A DNA stretch of 64,000 nt from Verrucomicrobiota bacterium (GTDB taxonomy: Bacteria > Verrucomicrobiota > Verrucomicrobiia > Verrucomicrobiales > DEV007), in the NCBI GenBank assembly GCA_963205275.1, contig CAUJIH010000027.1, forward strand, positions 40,095-104,094. The letters are read 5' to 3'. Position numbers and translations under genes: made by a program. Below are positions 18,176 to 29,185 of the stretch, one piece after another. Each line of letters starts with the position of its first letter. Position 1 is the stretch's first letter. Below the pieces are notes generated by a model. It had not been told where the DNA came from. It was given only the letters and a program-made list of their open reading frames with translations, and searched no databases.

Positions 18176-19633
18176 TTACGAGAGAATCGCACGCACGAGA
18201 TTCCCTTGCACATCGGTCAGGCGGAAGCGTCGTCCCTGGTAGCGATAGGTCAGGCGTTCGTGGTCGATGCCGAGGAGATGAAGCACAGTTGCCTGAAAAT
18301 CATGTACATGGACTTTGTCCTCGATGATGTTGTAGGCGTATTCGTCGGTTTTCCCGTGCTGGTAGCCTTTTTTGACTCCACCTCCAGCTATCCAGAGGGA
18401 AAAAGCGGCTCCGTGGTGGTCTCGACCGTGGGCCTTGGGGTTGTTGATGTCGCCTTGCCCGAAGGGGGTTCGCCCGAATTCACCTCCCCAGATCACCAGT
18501 GTATCCTCCAACAGGCCGCGCTGCTCCAGATCCCGCACGAGTCCGGCGCTCGGCTGGTCGGTGTCGCGACACTGGACTTCCAACTGGGTGGGGATGTTGT
18601 TGTGCTGGTCCCAGCCGGCGTGCATGAGCTGGATGAACTGCACCCCTCGTTCCGCGAGTCGGCGAGCCAGCAGGCAGTTCCGGGCGAAGGAACCAGGCCG
18701 CAAGACGTCGGGACCGTAGAGATCGAGAATATGCTGCGGCTCTTTCGAGAGATCGGTCAGCTCCGGCACGCTCGTCTGCATACGGTAGGCCATTTCGTAT
18801 TGAGAAATTCGGGTCGCGATCTCGGGATCGCCCACGGTGTCCTCATGCTCTCGATCCAGTTGAGCGATGTCATCGATGAGGTCCTTTTTCATTCGGCGAG
18901 AAAGACCGGGAGGGTCGGAGAGGAACAGCACGGGATCGCCTTCACTCCTGAATTTCACCCCTTGGTATTTACCGGGAATGAAGCCGCTGCCCCAGTAGTA
19001 ATCGTAGAAAAGCTGCCCACAGGAGTTCTCCCGATCTCGCGATAGCATCACGACGTAGGAGGGGAGGTCCTGAGTGGAAGAACCCAGTCCGTAAGTCGTC
19101 CAAGCTCCCATCGTCGGGCGTCCGGGGAGCTGGCTGCCCGTCAGGAAAAAGGTGACTGCCGGGGCGTGGTTGACAGCCTCGGTATTCATAGAATTGATCA
19201 GACAGATCTGATCCGAGATCGCACGGGTGTGGGGGAGGAGGTCGGACATCCAGAGGCCTGATTTGCGGTCCTGCTGAAAGGGGCGCAGAGGAGCCAGCAC
19301 CGGATATTCCTTGTAGCTTCCCGTCATGGTGCTGAGCCGGACTCCTGCTCGGACGGATTCGGGGATATTTTGGCCGTGAAGGCTGAACATGTTCGGCTTG
19401 TAGTCGAACAAATCCAGATGAGTGGGGCCGCCTGTCTGCATGAGCCAGATCACTCGCTTCGCACGGGCCGCGAAATTTGGCAGGGGCGGGTGATCATCTG
19501 CTGTCAGATCGCGTCCGAGCAGGCTGGCAAGAGCAGCGGCGCCAATTCCCAGAGAAGAGCGCCCCAGAAAATGTCGTCGTGTCTCGCTGACCAGTTGAGT
19601 GTATCGATCCGAGGGGGCGAAGGCTGGTTTCAT
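18176..19633 (-). CDS. DUF1501 domain-containing protein with Tat-type signal
   Basis: TRRHFLGRSSLGIGAAALASLLG; WLMQTGGPTHLDLFDYKP; WGGEFGRTPFGQ; HGRDHHGAAFSLWIAGGGVKKGYQHGKTDEY. Confidence 0.93.
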   Translation of the reverse strand: MKPAFAPSDRYTQLVSETRRHFLGRSSLGIGAAALASLLGRDLTADDHPPLPNFAARAKRVIWLMQTGGPTHLDLFDYKPNMFSLHGQNIPESVRAGVRLSTMTGSYKEYPVLAPLRPFQQDRKSGLWMSDLLPHTRAISDQICLINSMNTEAVNHAPAVTFFLTGSQLPGRPTMGAWTTYGLGSSTQDLPSYVVMLSRDRENSCGQLFYDYYWGSGFIPGKYQGVKFRSEGDPVLFLSDPPGLSRRMKKDLIDDIAQLDREHEDTVGDPEIATRISQYEMAYRMQTSVPELTDLSKEPQHILDLYGPDVLRPGSFARNCLLARRLAERGVQFIQLMHAGWDQHNNIPTQLEVQCRDTDQPSAGLVRDLEQRGLLEDTLVIWGGEFGRTPFGQGDINNPKAHGRDHHGAAFSLWIAGGGVKKGYQHGKTDEYAYNIIEDKVHVHDFQATVLHLLGIDHERLTYRYQGRRFRLTDVQGNLVRAILS

Positions 19634-19645
19634 GCTGCGAGATGG

Positions 19646-22282
19646 TTAGGGACGGCAGAGGGTTTCGTCGAGGTTCAGGATAACTTGTGCCATTCTCACG
19701 CAGGAGGCCAAGGAGACGGGATCTTCGCGTGTGTCGGAAGCCAGTCCCGCATAGGAGATCGCTTGGGATCTGGACTTTTGGAAATCATTCATGCTCTTCA
19801 CATAGCCTCGGACTAGCAGATCCAGTTCACGAGAAGAGGGCTTTCGCGCTGTCGTCAGTTCGAAGGCGAGAGAAACCCGTGACTGCGGGGTGGAACCGCC
19901 CTCTGAGATCATGCGCCGTGCCAGCCCACGAGAAGCGTCGAGCCAAGTTTCGTCGTTGAGCGTCACCAATGCATGCAGCGGTGTATTGGTGATCGATGGC
20001 TTCACGATGCAGACTTGCCGTGCCGACATGTCGAAGAGATTCGGCGGGGCGGAGGTTCGACGGAAAAAGGAGTAGAGACTGCGACGATAGAGTTGAGAGG
20101 CTTCTTTCTGCACGGGATAGCTGATTTTCCCAAAGGAAAATTCCTCCCACAGTCCCTCGGGCTGGCGGGGATAGACTGGCTCTCCACCCACAGTCGCGAT
20201 CAGTAGTCCGCTGACAGCCAGTGACTGGTCGCGTAGGATCATCGCAGGCAGGCGCGAGCGGGAGGAGCGTGCGAGCAGGCGGTTTTCCGGATCGAGCTCC
20301 CGCTTTTCCGGCGTCGTCGCACTGTCCTGTCGATAGGTCTGACTGCACGTGATCAGGCGCAGGATGTGTTTTACGTCCCAGCCCGATTCCACGAACTCGA
20401 CCGCCAGCCAGTCGAGCAGCTCGGGATGTGCGGGTTGCTCTCCCTGCACGCCGAAGTCCTCTGAGGTTTTCACGATTCCGGTTCCGAAAATCTGCTGCCA
20501 GATCCGATTTACCGCAACGCGGGCGGTCAATGGGTGATCCGCTCGGACAAGCCACTGGGCGAGCGCCAGACGGTCCGCAGGGCGATCCGAGGGCAGGGGA
20601 GGGAGAAAGGCTGGAGTGCCCGCTGTTACGGCTTTTCCGGGCTGAGCGTAGTCGCCTCGGGCGAAGATATGAGTTTCACGCTTCTTTTCGGTCGGATTTT
20701 CCTCCATGATCATGATCTGGAGGATAGATTCGTTCACCTCACGCAGGGTATCCCGTTTGGCTAAAGCTTCATCGCCGAAGCGCTTCCATTCCGGGTTGCC
20801 ATGATCTCCGGTCCGGAGGAAAAACTCTGTTGCTGTACGCTTCTGTCCCTGGTTTCTTTTCTCCTCTGGAAGGCGCAAGAGGCCGGAAAGCGATCCGGGA
20901 AAGCGCGTTCGATCTTCCAGTTCCTTCGCCGAGAATTTTGACTCCCAGCCCCGTCGAGAGGAATCGACGGATTTTGCCATTTCGTCGAGCTTCTGGTCGA
21001 TCTTTTTGATTTCTGCTTCCAGTCGTGCTTTTTTCGCCTCCTGAGCCTTCGACGGTAGGGATAGCCAGGGTCGGGCGAGCTGCACAGTCGCTCCCGATCC
21101 GAAGGCGCAGCCTTGACCAGAGCGGAAATCGACGACTCCACTCTCGGGCAGGTTATTAAAAAAGGCGTAGAAGCGATAGTATTCCTCCTGCGTGATGGGA
21201 TCGTATTTGTGCGTGTGACATTGAGCACAGGCCATCGTCAGTGCTAACCAAGTGGTGGCGGTGGTATCTACACGGTCGAGCACATTGTTGACGCGCTGTT
21301 CCTCAGCGATGGCTCCGCCTTCACCGTTGAGCATGTGGTTGCGGTTGAAAGCGGTCGCGATGAGTTGATTTCGGCTGGGGTTCGGTAGTAGATCTCCGGC
21401 GATTTGTTCCACCGTGAATTGATCGAAAGGCATGTTTTGGTTGTAGGCTCGGACAACCCAATCCCGCCAAGGCCACTGGTGTCGGTTGCCGTCCTGCTGG
21501 AATCCATTCGAATCGCTGTATCGGGCGGCGTCGAGCCAGGTCAGCGCCATGCGCTCACCGTAGTGAGGGGATGTCAGTAGGCGATTGACTGCCATGGCAA
21601 CGGCTGCATCTGCGTCCTGTGCAGAGCGAGCTTCGAAATCATCAAGCTCCTCTGGAGTGGGCGGCAGGCCAGTGAGATCGAGGCTGAGTCGCCGTAGAAG
21701 AACTCTCGATGGAGCGGACGGATTCGGCGTTAGCCCCTCCCGTTCCATACGGACGAGAAGAAAGGCATCAACAGGATTTTTCACCCATTTCGAATTTTTG
21801 GGCTTGGGAATCGCAGGACGGTGAGGTGTGGTGAAGGCCCAGTGCGTTTCGTAGTGGGCGCCCTCCGCAATCCATTGATGCAGAGTTTCTTTCTGCTGCG
21901 TCTGTAGCGTGCGATGAGATTCAGGTGGCGGCATCATTTCATCTTGATCACTGGAAGAGATGCGTCTCCACAGCTCGCTTTTTTCTGGCTGTCCCGGAAC
22001 GATTGCGAAACGCCCCTCTCGACTGCGGGTGGCCTCTTCCCGAAGATCGAGCCGGAGATGAGCTTTGCGTTTGTTCTCGTCCGGTCCGTGGCACGCGAAG
22101 CAGTTTTCCGACAGGATCGGACGGATCGATTGGTTGAATGAGATGGAAGCGAGAGGCTTGCTCACTGATTCGGCACGAGAGTCTTCCGAAATCAAAATGC
22201 CAAGAAGCAGAAAGATAGCGAATCCCGGAATCCAGAGACAAACTCTGCTCCTGTCTGTTGAGAGATAACTTGCGCGCACCAT
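19646..22282 (-). CDS. PSD1 / DUF1549-DUF1553 cytochrome-domain protein
   Basis: CxxCH motifs CFACHGPDE and [15 protein letters not shown]1549/DUF1553 architecture; overall directional pairing with DUF1501. Confidence 0.93.
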   Translation of the reverse strand: MVRASYLSTDRSRVCLWIPGFAIFLLLGILISEDSRAESVSKPLASISFNQSIRPILSENCFACHGPDENKRKAHLRLDLREEATRSREGRFAIVPGQPEKSELWRRISSSDQDEMMPPPESHRTLQTQQKETLHQWIAEGAHYETHWAFTTPHRPAIPKPKNSKWVKNPVDAFLLVRMEREGLTPNPSAPSRVLLRRLSLDLTGLPPTPEELDDFEARSAQDADAAVAMAVNRLLTSPHYGERMALTWLDAARYSDSNGFQQDGNRHQWPWRDWVVRAYNQNMPFDQFTVEQIAGDLLPNPSRNQLIATAFNRNHMLNGEGGAIAEEQRVNNVLDRVDTTATTWLALTMACAQCHTHKYDPITQEEYYRFYAFFNNLPESGVVDFRSGQGCAFGSGATVQLARPWLSLPSKAQEAKKARLEAEIKKIDQKLDEMAKSVDSSRRGWESKFSAKELEDRTRFPGSLSGLLRLPEEKRNQGQKRTATEFFLRTGDHGNPEWKRFGDEALAKRDTLREVNESILQIMIMEENPTEKKRETHIFARGDYAQPGKAVTAGTPAFLPPLPSDRPADRLALAQWLVRADHPLTARVAVNRIWQQIFGTGIVKTSEDFGVQGEQPAHPELLDWLAVEFVESGWDVKHILRLITCSQTYRQDSATTPEKRELDPENRLLARSSRSRLPAMILRDQSLAVSGLLIATVGGEPVYPRQPEGLWEEFSFGKISYPVQKEASQLYRRSLYSFFRRTSAPPNLFDMSARQVCIVKPSITNTPLHALVTLNDETWLDASRGLARRMISEGGSTPQSRVSLAFELTTARKPSSRELDLLVRGYVKSMNDFQKSRSQAISYAGLASDTREDPVSLASCVRMAQVILNLDETLCRP

Positions 22283-22373
22283 TCTGATGATTTGATCACA
22301 GGAATATCAGACCAGAAAATCTGGTAGTGATGAAAGAAAAAACGTCAGGACGTGATCGCGGAGGGAGGCAGAA

Positions 22374-23006
22374 TCAATTTCGGCCCAACTGAAACAGGCC
22401 GCGTTTCAGCGCCTCTGTCACGGCATGGGTTCGATCCTTGGCGTTGAGCTTCGAGAGGATGGATTTCAGATGATTTTTGACCGTGTTTTCCGATACCGAG
22501 AGTAGTTCTCCGATCTCCTTGTTCGCCTTGCCCTGAGCGACCAGCTGCAGGATCTCGAGCTCGCGTCCGGTCAGGTGATTGCTGTGTTCACTCTTGGCCA
22601 GCAGGAGGGAGATTTCCGGTGCGATGTACTGATCTCCCCTTGCCACGGTGCGAATCGCCTTTAAAAGCTCGCCGCTGTCCTTATCTTTCGATAGGTAACC
22701 GAGGATTCCGACATCGAAGACTCGACGGACATCTTCTTCCTGCATGAAACTGGAGAGCATCAGGATTTTATATCCGCGCAGGGCGTTCGCGACTTCGATG
22801 CCGCTCATATCGCGGAGACGGAGGTCGAGTACGATCACGTCTGGGCGTCGCTGCGACGCTAGGGTGATCGCCTCCTCTCCACTGCTCGCCTCGGCAACTA
22901 CGGCGAGATCAGGTTCGTCTTCGATCAGGCTGGCAAGACCGCGCCGAACGATCAGATGATCATCGACGAGCATAATGGCGATGGGATATGAAGATGGGGC
23001 ACTCAT
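22374..23006 (-). CDS. NarL/FixJ-family response regulator
   Basis: REC domain IMLVDDHLIVRRGLASLI, DVIVLDLRLRDMSGIEV; LuxR HTH LTGRELEILQLVAQGKANKEIGELLSVSENTVKNHLKSILSKL. Confidence 0.95.
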   Translation of the reverse strand: MSAPSSYPIAIMLVDDHLIVRRGLASLIEDEPDLAVVAEASSGEEAITLASQRRPDVIVLDLRLRDMSGIEVANALRGYKILMLSSFMQEEDVRRVFDVGILGYLSKDKDSGELLKAIRTVARGDQYIAPEISLLLAKSEHSNHLTGRELEILQLVAQGKANKEIGELLSVSENTVKNHLKSILSKLNAKDRTHAVTEALKRGLFQLGRN

Positions 23007-25021
23007 GTCAGGTTCAGGGAAAGTTCGACGGAGGTTCCCGCCTGTGGGGCGGAATGGATGAGAAGTTTCGCGCCAAGTTCCTCCGCTCGCTCGTACATTC
23101 CACGAAGGCCGAAATGTCCTTCGGGCGGCCGTTCGTCCGTGGAGAATCCGATGCCGTTGTCCGCCACCATGAAGTGGAGTTGCTTAGATTCGGAGCGACT
23201 GCGATCCATCCTCAGTGTGATATTCAGAGCATTCGCCTCGCTATGGCGGAGGGCGTTAGTCACAGCTTCTAGGATGATGCGATGGCAGGCGAAGGCTGTC
23301 TCGGGCGGGAGAGGTGCGCCTTCATCCCATTCGGAAATGTCTGGACTGAATGTGACCTCTGCCTCGTCACATCGTTCTTTGGCTCGAGCGAGTGTATCTT
23401 GGGGAAAATGAAGCGACTCAGAACCTGTGGGAACGCGGAGTCCGATCAGTGAATCCCGCGCCTCGTAGAGGCTCTGCTCGACCATTTCCCTCGCAATCTC
23501 CAGCTTTGACATTGCCCTTTCTGGATCGGTGAGCAGATGATTCGCTACGGAAGCCAGTTGGTATCCGACCCCGGAGAATCCTTGGGAAAGAGTATCGTGT
23601 AACTCGCGAGCGATTCGATTTCTCTCCTCTAGAGTCGCATTTGACTCGATCTGTTCAGAAATCAGATCCGTCTGCTTGCGCACCCGATGGTTCGAGACGA
23701 GGAGCAGGGCGAGGAATAGGATAGCCCCGAGTGCGAGCACGAGCACTGCAGACCAGAGTCGGGCAGGTGTCCACCAGGACGGAATCGCCAGCACGGAGAT
23801 GTCATCCATCGAACGGAGAGCGATGGTCACGGAGCGGACTTCGCCTTTCGCATTTGCATCGACACATTTGACTCCCTGGACGCGCAGTTCACTTCCTTCG
23901 GGCGGGATCGCATCCGTCAATCCCGCTGGTGTGCTGATCGTCACGAGCGCATCACTGACTTGCAGATTGATAAAGCTGGATCCTTTCTCGATTAGCCGTC
24001 CGCTGAGCGAGACGAGCTGGAAGGCTCGATCATGCGAAAGGGGGGCCTCGTCCGTGACGGGTGTAATGGGTGGATCATCCGCTTCCGTCGGAGATAGTGT
24101 CGCGTACCGGAGGCCGACGAAATAGCCTTCTGTCTCGGGTAGCCCTGTCAGAGCAACTTGCTGGCCGACTGTGACTTGTGTATCACTGAGTGTTCGCACT
24201 CTGGCTCCGTATCCATTCGACTGCACGACGATGCTAGACGGACTCTCGATCAGAGTAACTGTGCCGCTGGTCTCCACGAGTCCCTGTCGAGTGCGTCGTG
24301 AATCGTAGCGACCGATCTCATCTAGCCTTACAATAGACTGAGGCCCCGTAGGAGCGAGTACTGAAACGAATTCTGTCTTCGGGCAGACGAAGTCAGAGCC
24401 GATGCGCTGGCGCTGGTCGTTGAAGAGAGGTGCACCGCTTCCCAGTAGCTTGACAGACGAACCAACGAGTTCTTCGAGCGCCTTCACGTCAAAGTCATCC
24501 CAAGCATTGCGAAAGCGGATCACCAGATCGCTTTGGCCCGTCACTAGGAGGCCACGTCCTTCTCGCTTGGAATCTCCAAATCGCACATCAACCATCAGAC
24601 CGGATAGCTCGACCCAACGATTGTCACCGAGACCCGTCTGAATGAAGTCCGGACGAAATGTCAGAGGCTTCGGGGGTGAGCGATCTCCCGTCTTTTCTAG
24701 AGAATCCACTACGACGAAGGGACCATGGAAACCGCTGGTGGTGTTTCCTTTCACTGCAATCTCGTCACCGATGCGAGGCAAGTGCGTCGCAGGGTACTCG
24801 AAAAAGATACCCCCCGAAGCGTCTTGAGCGTCGAATCCATTCGGTAGGTGAGAGATCACGATTGCTTTCAATTCCACAGGAGGAGCGAGTTTTGATTCGA
24901 GATAGGAAAGCTTGCGCAGATCGGCAATATTGCGCAGAGGACGGGCTGTCGCCGGAGGTTCATACGCCTTCAGCGAGACCGTCGTTATGAGAAACAAGAA
25001 CCAGATTACTGCTCGATACAT
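23003..25021 (-). CDS. Sensor histidine kinase (HisKA_3/HATPase) with large extracytoplasmic region
   Basis: NRIARELHDTLSQGFSGVGYQL, DNGIGF, GHFGLRGMYERAEELGA; TM ARLWSAVLVLALGAILFLALLLV; 4-nt overlap with response regulator; likely start at 25021 (MYRAVIWFLFLI...). Confidence 0.88.
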   Translation of the reverse strand: MYRAVIWFLFLITTVSLKAYEPPATARPLRNIADLRKLSYLESKLAPPVELKAIVISHLPNGFDAQDASGGIFFEYPATHLPRIGDEIAVKGNTTSGFHGPFVVVDSLEKTGDRSPPKPLTFRPDFIQTGLGDNRWVELSGLMVDVRFGDSKREGRGLLVTGQSDLVIRFRNAWDDFDVKALEELVGSSVKLLGSGAPLFNDQRQRIGSDFVCPKTEFVSVLAPTGPQSIVRLDEIGRYDSRRTRQGLVETSGTVTLIESPSSIVVQSNGYGARVRTLSDTQVTVGQQVALTGLPETEGYFVGLRYATLSPTEADDPPITPVTDEAPLSHDRAFQLVSLSGRLIEKGSSFINLQVSDALVTISTPAGLTDAIPPEGSELRVQGVKCVDANAKGEVRSVTIALRSMDDISVLAIPSWWTPARLWSAVLVLALGAILFLALLLVSNHRVRKQTDLISEQIESNATLEERNRIARELHDTLSQGFSGVGYQLASVANHLLTDPERAMSKLEIAREMVEQSLYEARDSLIGLRVPTGSESLHFPQDTLARAKERCDEAEVTFSPDISEWDEGAPLPPETAFACHRIILEAVTNALRHSEANALNITLRMDRSRSESKQLHFMVADNGIGFSTDERPPEGHFGLRGMYERAEELGAKLLIHSAPQAGTSVELSLNLT

Positions 25022-25112
25022 CGTCGAACAACGATTGTAGCACGGAAGGGAGGATTCGGCGAGGTTGCGTACATCCGCTTCATCCATGCAGACAGAAATG
25101 CTGAGAGCGGAG

Positions 25113-27605
25113 TTACTGACCCTTGCCCGAGGCAGATTCTGGCTTGTAATCCGGATAACTGGCTTTCAGATCTTTGGTCAGTTCTTCGATCTTTTTCTGA
25201 TCCCCTAGACTGCGAAAGGCCTGAATGGCCTTCGACAGAGCTTTCGGCGTGATTTCTGGGTCGGTGAAGATCTGACTGACGACGATGTATTCCTTCGCCG
25301 CATCTTCGAGCTTACCTGCTGCGGCGGCAATGTCTCCGAGAAGGAGACGTGATTCCGCATTGGTGCGTCCTTCTTTTTGTGATCGCAGGCTCTCCTGAGC
25401 GCTCGCTCGTGCCCCATCGTAGTCGTTGAGTTTCAGTTGAGCGATCCCACGTGCCAGATAGGCGCTCGCACGATCACTGGGGCGCTCGGTCATCACGAGA
25501 TACTGGTCGAATGCCTGAATCGCCTCCGTATATTTTTCCAATTTCGAGCGACAGTCTCCTAGTAACTTCCATACGGAGGCGGCAGATTGCTCTGGATGCT
25601 CGGGATCGACCAAGGTGCTTAGAAAGAATTCCGCGTCTTTCCAGTTTTCCTTTTTCGAAAGCTCCGAGCCAAGGTATTCCAATATCTGAGGTGGAATCTG
25701 TTCGATCTTTGCGGTGTTGGTATCCGCTTCCTTTTCTGATTTAGCTTCCGACTTGGGCGCTTTCTCCAGAAAGTGTCGAGCCTCGGCTGCAAGCGCCGGA
25801 ACGTCACCCAGTTGGTAGAGAGCATAGACCATGCGCAGGGTCGCCTTCAAATCTAAAGTTGTATCGAGTTCGCGTGCTTTTCGAAATTCCTCGAGCGCAG
25901 TTTCGTAGTGTTCTTGATCGAATTCACCGGCTCCGATCCAGTAATGCGCCTCGCCCGCACCTTTGGTCTCGGGGAAGCGCTCCAGTAGGTTTCGATAGGC
26001 TGCTACCATCTCCGGTACCTTGCGTAGGCGAGCGTAGAGCAGAGCAGTCTGCTGGAGGGCGAATTCGAGTTCGGGGGCGTCTGGATAGCGTTTGGCGAGG
26101 TCGAGATAGTCATCCAGTGCGAAATTCGTATCCCCTTGAAGCTGGTAAGCCATTGCGCGTTTGGCGATAGCAGAGGAAGCGAATGAGCTTTTGGAATACT
26201 GTTGGATGAAGCGCGATAGGGTCATGATCCCTTCTGCTGGAGTCCCACCCTCGATTTCAGACCAACCCTGCTTGTAGAGGAGGGCTTCCTTATACTTTTC
26301 CTCAATTTTTCCCACTCGGACATTGCGGTAGGCGATGGCTGCGTCCGCATAGTTCTTTTTAGCAAACTCTGATCCAGGACCACCGGCAGCGTGTTCCGCC
26401 TTGTCGAAGTGCCACTCTCCATCCATCAGCCAAGCCATGTCGATGTATGGATTCTCAGAGTCAATTTTTTTTTGGTTTTCCACAAAGGTCTTTACGGTCG
26501 CCGGGAAGTTGGGCTCGCCCTGCTGAAGCAGTAATTGCAGCATCCTGTAGCCTGCCTCGGTGCCCTCTGGTGTACCGCGAAATTTCGCATCGACTAGTGT
26601 ATAGAGTCGAATGGCAGACTCGTTGTCTCCTTTGATGCGGAAGGAATGGCCGACGATCAGGAGAAGCTTTGCGCGAGAGCTATCCTGAACTTCAATCTTG
26701 GTATCAGCTGAACCAGTGTTGTAAAGCGCGATGACTCGGTCGTAGTCGCCTTTCGAATATGCGTTAAAGAGTGCGCCCGTCCGGGCTAGGTTTTTCCACG
26801 GGCTAGTATCGGGGAACTTCAGAGCTTCGGAGAGCAAAGTCTCACTCACTTCCGTTTGTCCGGACTCCGCCGCCATTAGAGCAGCGCGGACGATGGCTTC
26901 CTCACGAATTTCTGGGGTGGTTGTTTGAGCGGCCAGCGCTTGGAACTTCTCCAGAGACTTGGCGGTGTCTCCGGTCTCAAAGAGAAGTCGAGCGATTTCG
27001 AGTTGGCAGCGCTCGTGAAACGGGTTTTTATCTGCAGGTTGCGCAGCATCCACAGCCTCGAACTGGGCGATGGCTTCCTTTGTCTTCAGAGTAAGCTGAA
27101 GTGATCGAGCGTAATAAAAATGAGCCTGCAGCCGTGCCTCCGGATCGGAAAGCTGATCCTTCGCCACCTGGAAATAGGCGAGTGCATTGCGATAATCCTT
27201 TTCGTTAAAGCGGAGCACAGCCAGCCGATAGGCGGCCGCTCCCACGAAGGAACCTTTCTTATACTGATTGATCAGGTAGTTGAAGGTGGTGACTGCATCC
27301 GGGACTTGATTGACTTTCAGATAACATTCCCCGAGACGAAACCAGGCAGTTTGCAGGTTAGGACTGTTCGGTTGTTCTCGGATGAATGTCTGGTATTGCT
27401 GCGCGGCTAGGGCGAATTGGTCTTTGCTGTATAAGAGGTCGGCATAGGCGAGCGCATCTTCGGCTGGGCGACGGATCGCCGGAGCGTCCTGCGCATGAGC
27501 GGGGACTTCGGATAGGATCGCTCCTGAGATCGACAGAAAGCCGCACGTCACAATCAGTCGCAGGACTCGAAAGTTTAGGTGCTTGTATCTCTCGACCATG
27601 GACAA
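25113..27605 (-). CDS. Large tetratricopeptide-repeat protein, probably exported
   Basis: Many TPR-like repeats (e.g. DALAYADLLYSKDQFALAAQQYQTFIREQPNSPNLQTAWFRLGECYLK); N-terminal hydrophobic segment. Confidence 0.85.
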   Translation of the reverse strand: MSMVERYKHLNFRVLRLIVTCGFLSISGAILSEVPAHAQDAPAIRRPAEDALAYADLLYSKDQFALAAQQYQTFIREQPNSPNLQTAWFRLGECYLKVNQVPDAVTTFNYLINQYKKGSFVGAAAYRLAVLRFNEKDYRNALAYFQVAKDQLSDPEARLQAHFYYARSLQLTLKTKEAIAQFEAVDAAQPADKNPFHERCQLEIARLLFETGDTAKSLEKFQALAAQTTTPEIREEAIVRAALMAAESGQTEVSETLLSEALKFPDTSPWKNLARTGALFNAYSKGDYDRVIALYNTGSADTKIEVQDSSRAKLLLIVGHSFRIKGDNESAIRLYTLVDAKFRGTPEGTEAGYRMLQLLLQQGEPNFPATVKTFVENQKKIDSENPYIDMAWLMDGEWHFDKAEHAAGGPGSEFAKKNYADAAIAYRNVRVGKIEEKYKEALLYKQGWSEIEGGTPAEGIMTLSRFIQQYSKSSFASSAIAKRAMAYQLQGDTNFALDDYLDLAKRYPDAPELEFALQQTALLYARLRKVPEMVAAYRNLLERFPETKGAGEAHYWIGAGEFDQEHYETALEEFRKARELDTTLDLKATLRMVYALYQLGDVPALAAEARHFLEKAPKSEAKSEKEADTNTAKIEQIPPQILEYLGSELSKKENWKDAEFFLSTLVDPEHPEQSAASVWKLLGDCRSKLEKYTEAIQAFDQYLVMTERPSDRASAYLARGIAQLKLNDYDGARASAQESLRSQKEGRTNAESRLLLGDIAAAAGKLEDAAKEYIVVSQIFTDPEITPKALSKAIQAFRSLGDQKKIEELTKDLKASYPDYKPESASGKGQ

Positions 27606-27619
27606 AAAAAGGAAGAAGG

Positions 27620-28033
27620 CTATTCAGGCTTAACGGTGGCGAAGGCGACGTTCCAGATTCCGCCTTCTTTGATCACGTCGAGAACATTGATAATCGCCTG
27701 AAAATCGGCATCGGAAGCACCGCGCAGGATAACCGCCTGATCTGGATACTCTTTAGAGATCATCTGGAGTTTTGTTAGAAGTTGATCTTTGCTCGTATCG
27801 ATTCCGTTCAACACGACCGAGCCGTTCTTCCGGACGTTAATGATGATTTCGCCCGCTTGTCGATCACGATTTTCCGCTTGCTGCGCCGATGGGACGGAAA
27901 TGTCCATGTCTCGTTCGAAGCGAGCATATTGCCAGGTGACGATGAAAAAGATCAGCAATTGAAAGACGACGTCGATCATGGGAGCCAATTCGAGTTCGGC
28001 TGGCTGCTGACCGTTGATATCACGAAATCTCAT
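27620..28033 (-). CDS. ExbD/TolR family biopolymer transport protein
   Basis: ELELAPMIDVVFQLLIFFIV motif; downstream of an ExbB/TolQ gene. Confidence 0.93.
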   Translation of the reverse strand: MRFRDINGQQPAELELAPMIDVVFQLLIFFIVTWQYARFERDMDISVPSAQQAENRDRQAGEIIINVRKNGSVVLNGIDTSKDQLLTKLQMISKEYPDQAVILRGASDADFQAIINVLDVIKEGGIWNVAFATVKPE

Positions 28034-28060
28034 GAAGTGAAGAGGAGCGCAGTCCTGATT

Positions 28061-28855
28061 TCAGTCGTCTATCGTCTCTCGTCTCGCTGAAGCCCGGTAG
28101 TTAGCGCGCTTGTACTGTGCGGCCAGTAGAGCCATGACGTGAGTCATGGCAGCTTCTAGCTCGGCAATCAGTTTCTGCACTTTCCCTCGGAAGAGCGAGT
28201 AAAAGATGAGTGCGGGGATGCTGATAATCAGCCCTGCAGCAGTGGTGATCAGCGCCTGCGCCACGCCAGGAGCCAGCTCCATGTGTTGTACGCCGGAGGA
28301 CTTTCCGATGCTCTCGAAGGCCTTGATCATCCCGACAACCGTTCCGAGTAGGCCGACCATAGGTGCGACGCGACCGACATCATTGAGATAATTGATCCGA
28401 TTATTCAGAATACTGGCTTGGCGCGTACCTTCCGCCTCCGTCACTTCACGGACTTCGTCGAAGCTGGCGGTGGGGTTTTTCGTAGCGAAATCCAGAGTTT
28501 TATAGACGATGCGAGCGATGCACTCGTTCTCGCGGTTGCAAACGGCGATCAGCCCTAGGTAGTCCTGTTTGCGGATCAGAGAGTCCGCAGCGTTCATGAA
28601 TTTGTCACTGACGACTGTGCCCTGACGGATGGTGAACAGATAAAAAACAATCAGCAAGACGGCGAGAAAAGAAAGTCCAGCGAGAAAGCTCATCATCACG
28701 GGACCGCCTTCGAGGAAATAGTTCAGCATCGTTTGGGCGGTGCCCTGGGATGCTTCTTCCGACGATTCGGGAGCAGCCAAGGCAGAACCAGTGAGAAGAG
28801 CGATGACGGCCAAAGCTGCCGGAAATGTGGAACGGAGAGAGAATCGCAGATTCAT
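28061..28855 (-). CDS. MotA/TolQ/ExbB family proton channel protein with signal peptide
   Basis: RVAPMVGLLGTVVGMIKAFESIG and ALITTAAGLIISIPALIFYSLFRGKV; start refined to MNLRFSLRSTFPAALAVIALLTGSALA. Confidence 0.92.
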   Translation of the reverse strand: MNLRFSLRSTFPAALAVIALLTGSALAAPESSEEASQGTAQTMLNYFLEGGPVMMSFLAGLSFLAVLLIVFYLFTIRQGTVVSDKFMNAADSLIRKQDYLGLIAVCNRENECIARIVYKTLDFATKNPTASFDEVREVTEAEGTRQASILNNRINYLNDVGRVAPMVGLLGTVVGMIKAFESIGKSSGVQHMELAPGVAQALITTAAGLIISIPALIFYSLFRGKVQKLIAELEAAMTHVMALLAAQYKRANYRASARRETIDD

Positions 28856-29185
28856 CCGGAATAGGTCAGTCAATAAGAGCAGGAGAGATTCACACAAGCA
28901 AGAAGAAGATACGGAGAGAGGAATTATTAATGAATCAGAAAGCTTATGAGTGATAGAGGAACGAAAAGTCGGGGAATCATACTCGCTCTTACCGGCCATG
29001 CAAACACCTGCTCGGAGAATCGAAAAATAAGATTCAGCTAACAGTTGATATTAAAAAAACATTTACAGCTCGTGATTGTGATAATTCTAGTAATTTATAA
29101 ATTTATTATTGAAATGATCTATTTTTTCATTAGATTGTAAATATCCATAATATCTAGATAAAAATTTGGATTATTTTTTGTTCGA

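Noticed and set aside
18206-19045. 279-aa plus-strand ORF antisense to the DUF1501 gene
   Set aside because: Strong DUF1501 motifs on the minus strand; no independent signal for the antisense frame.
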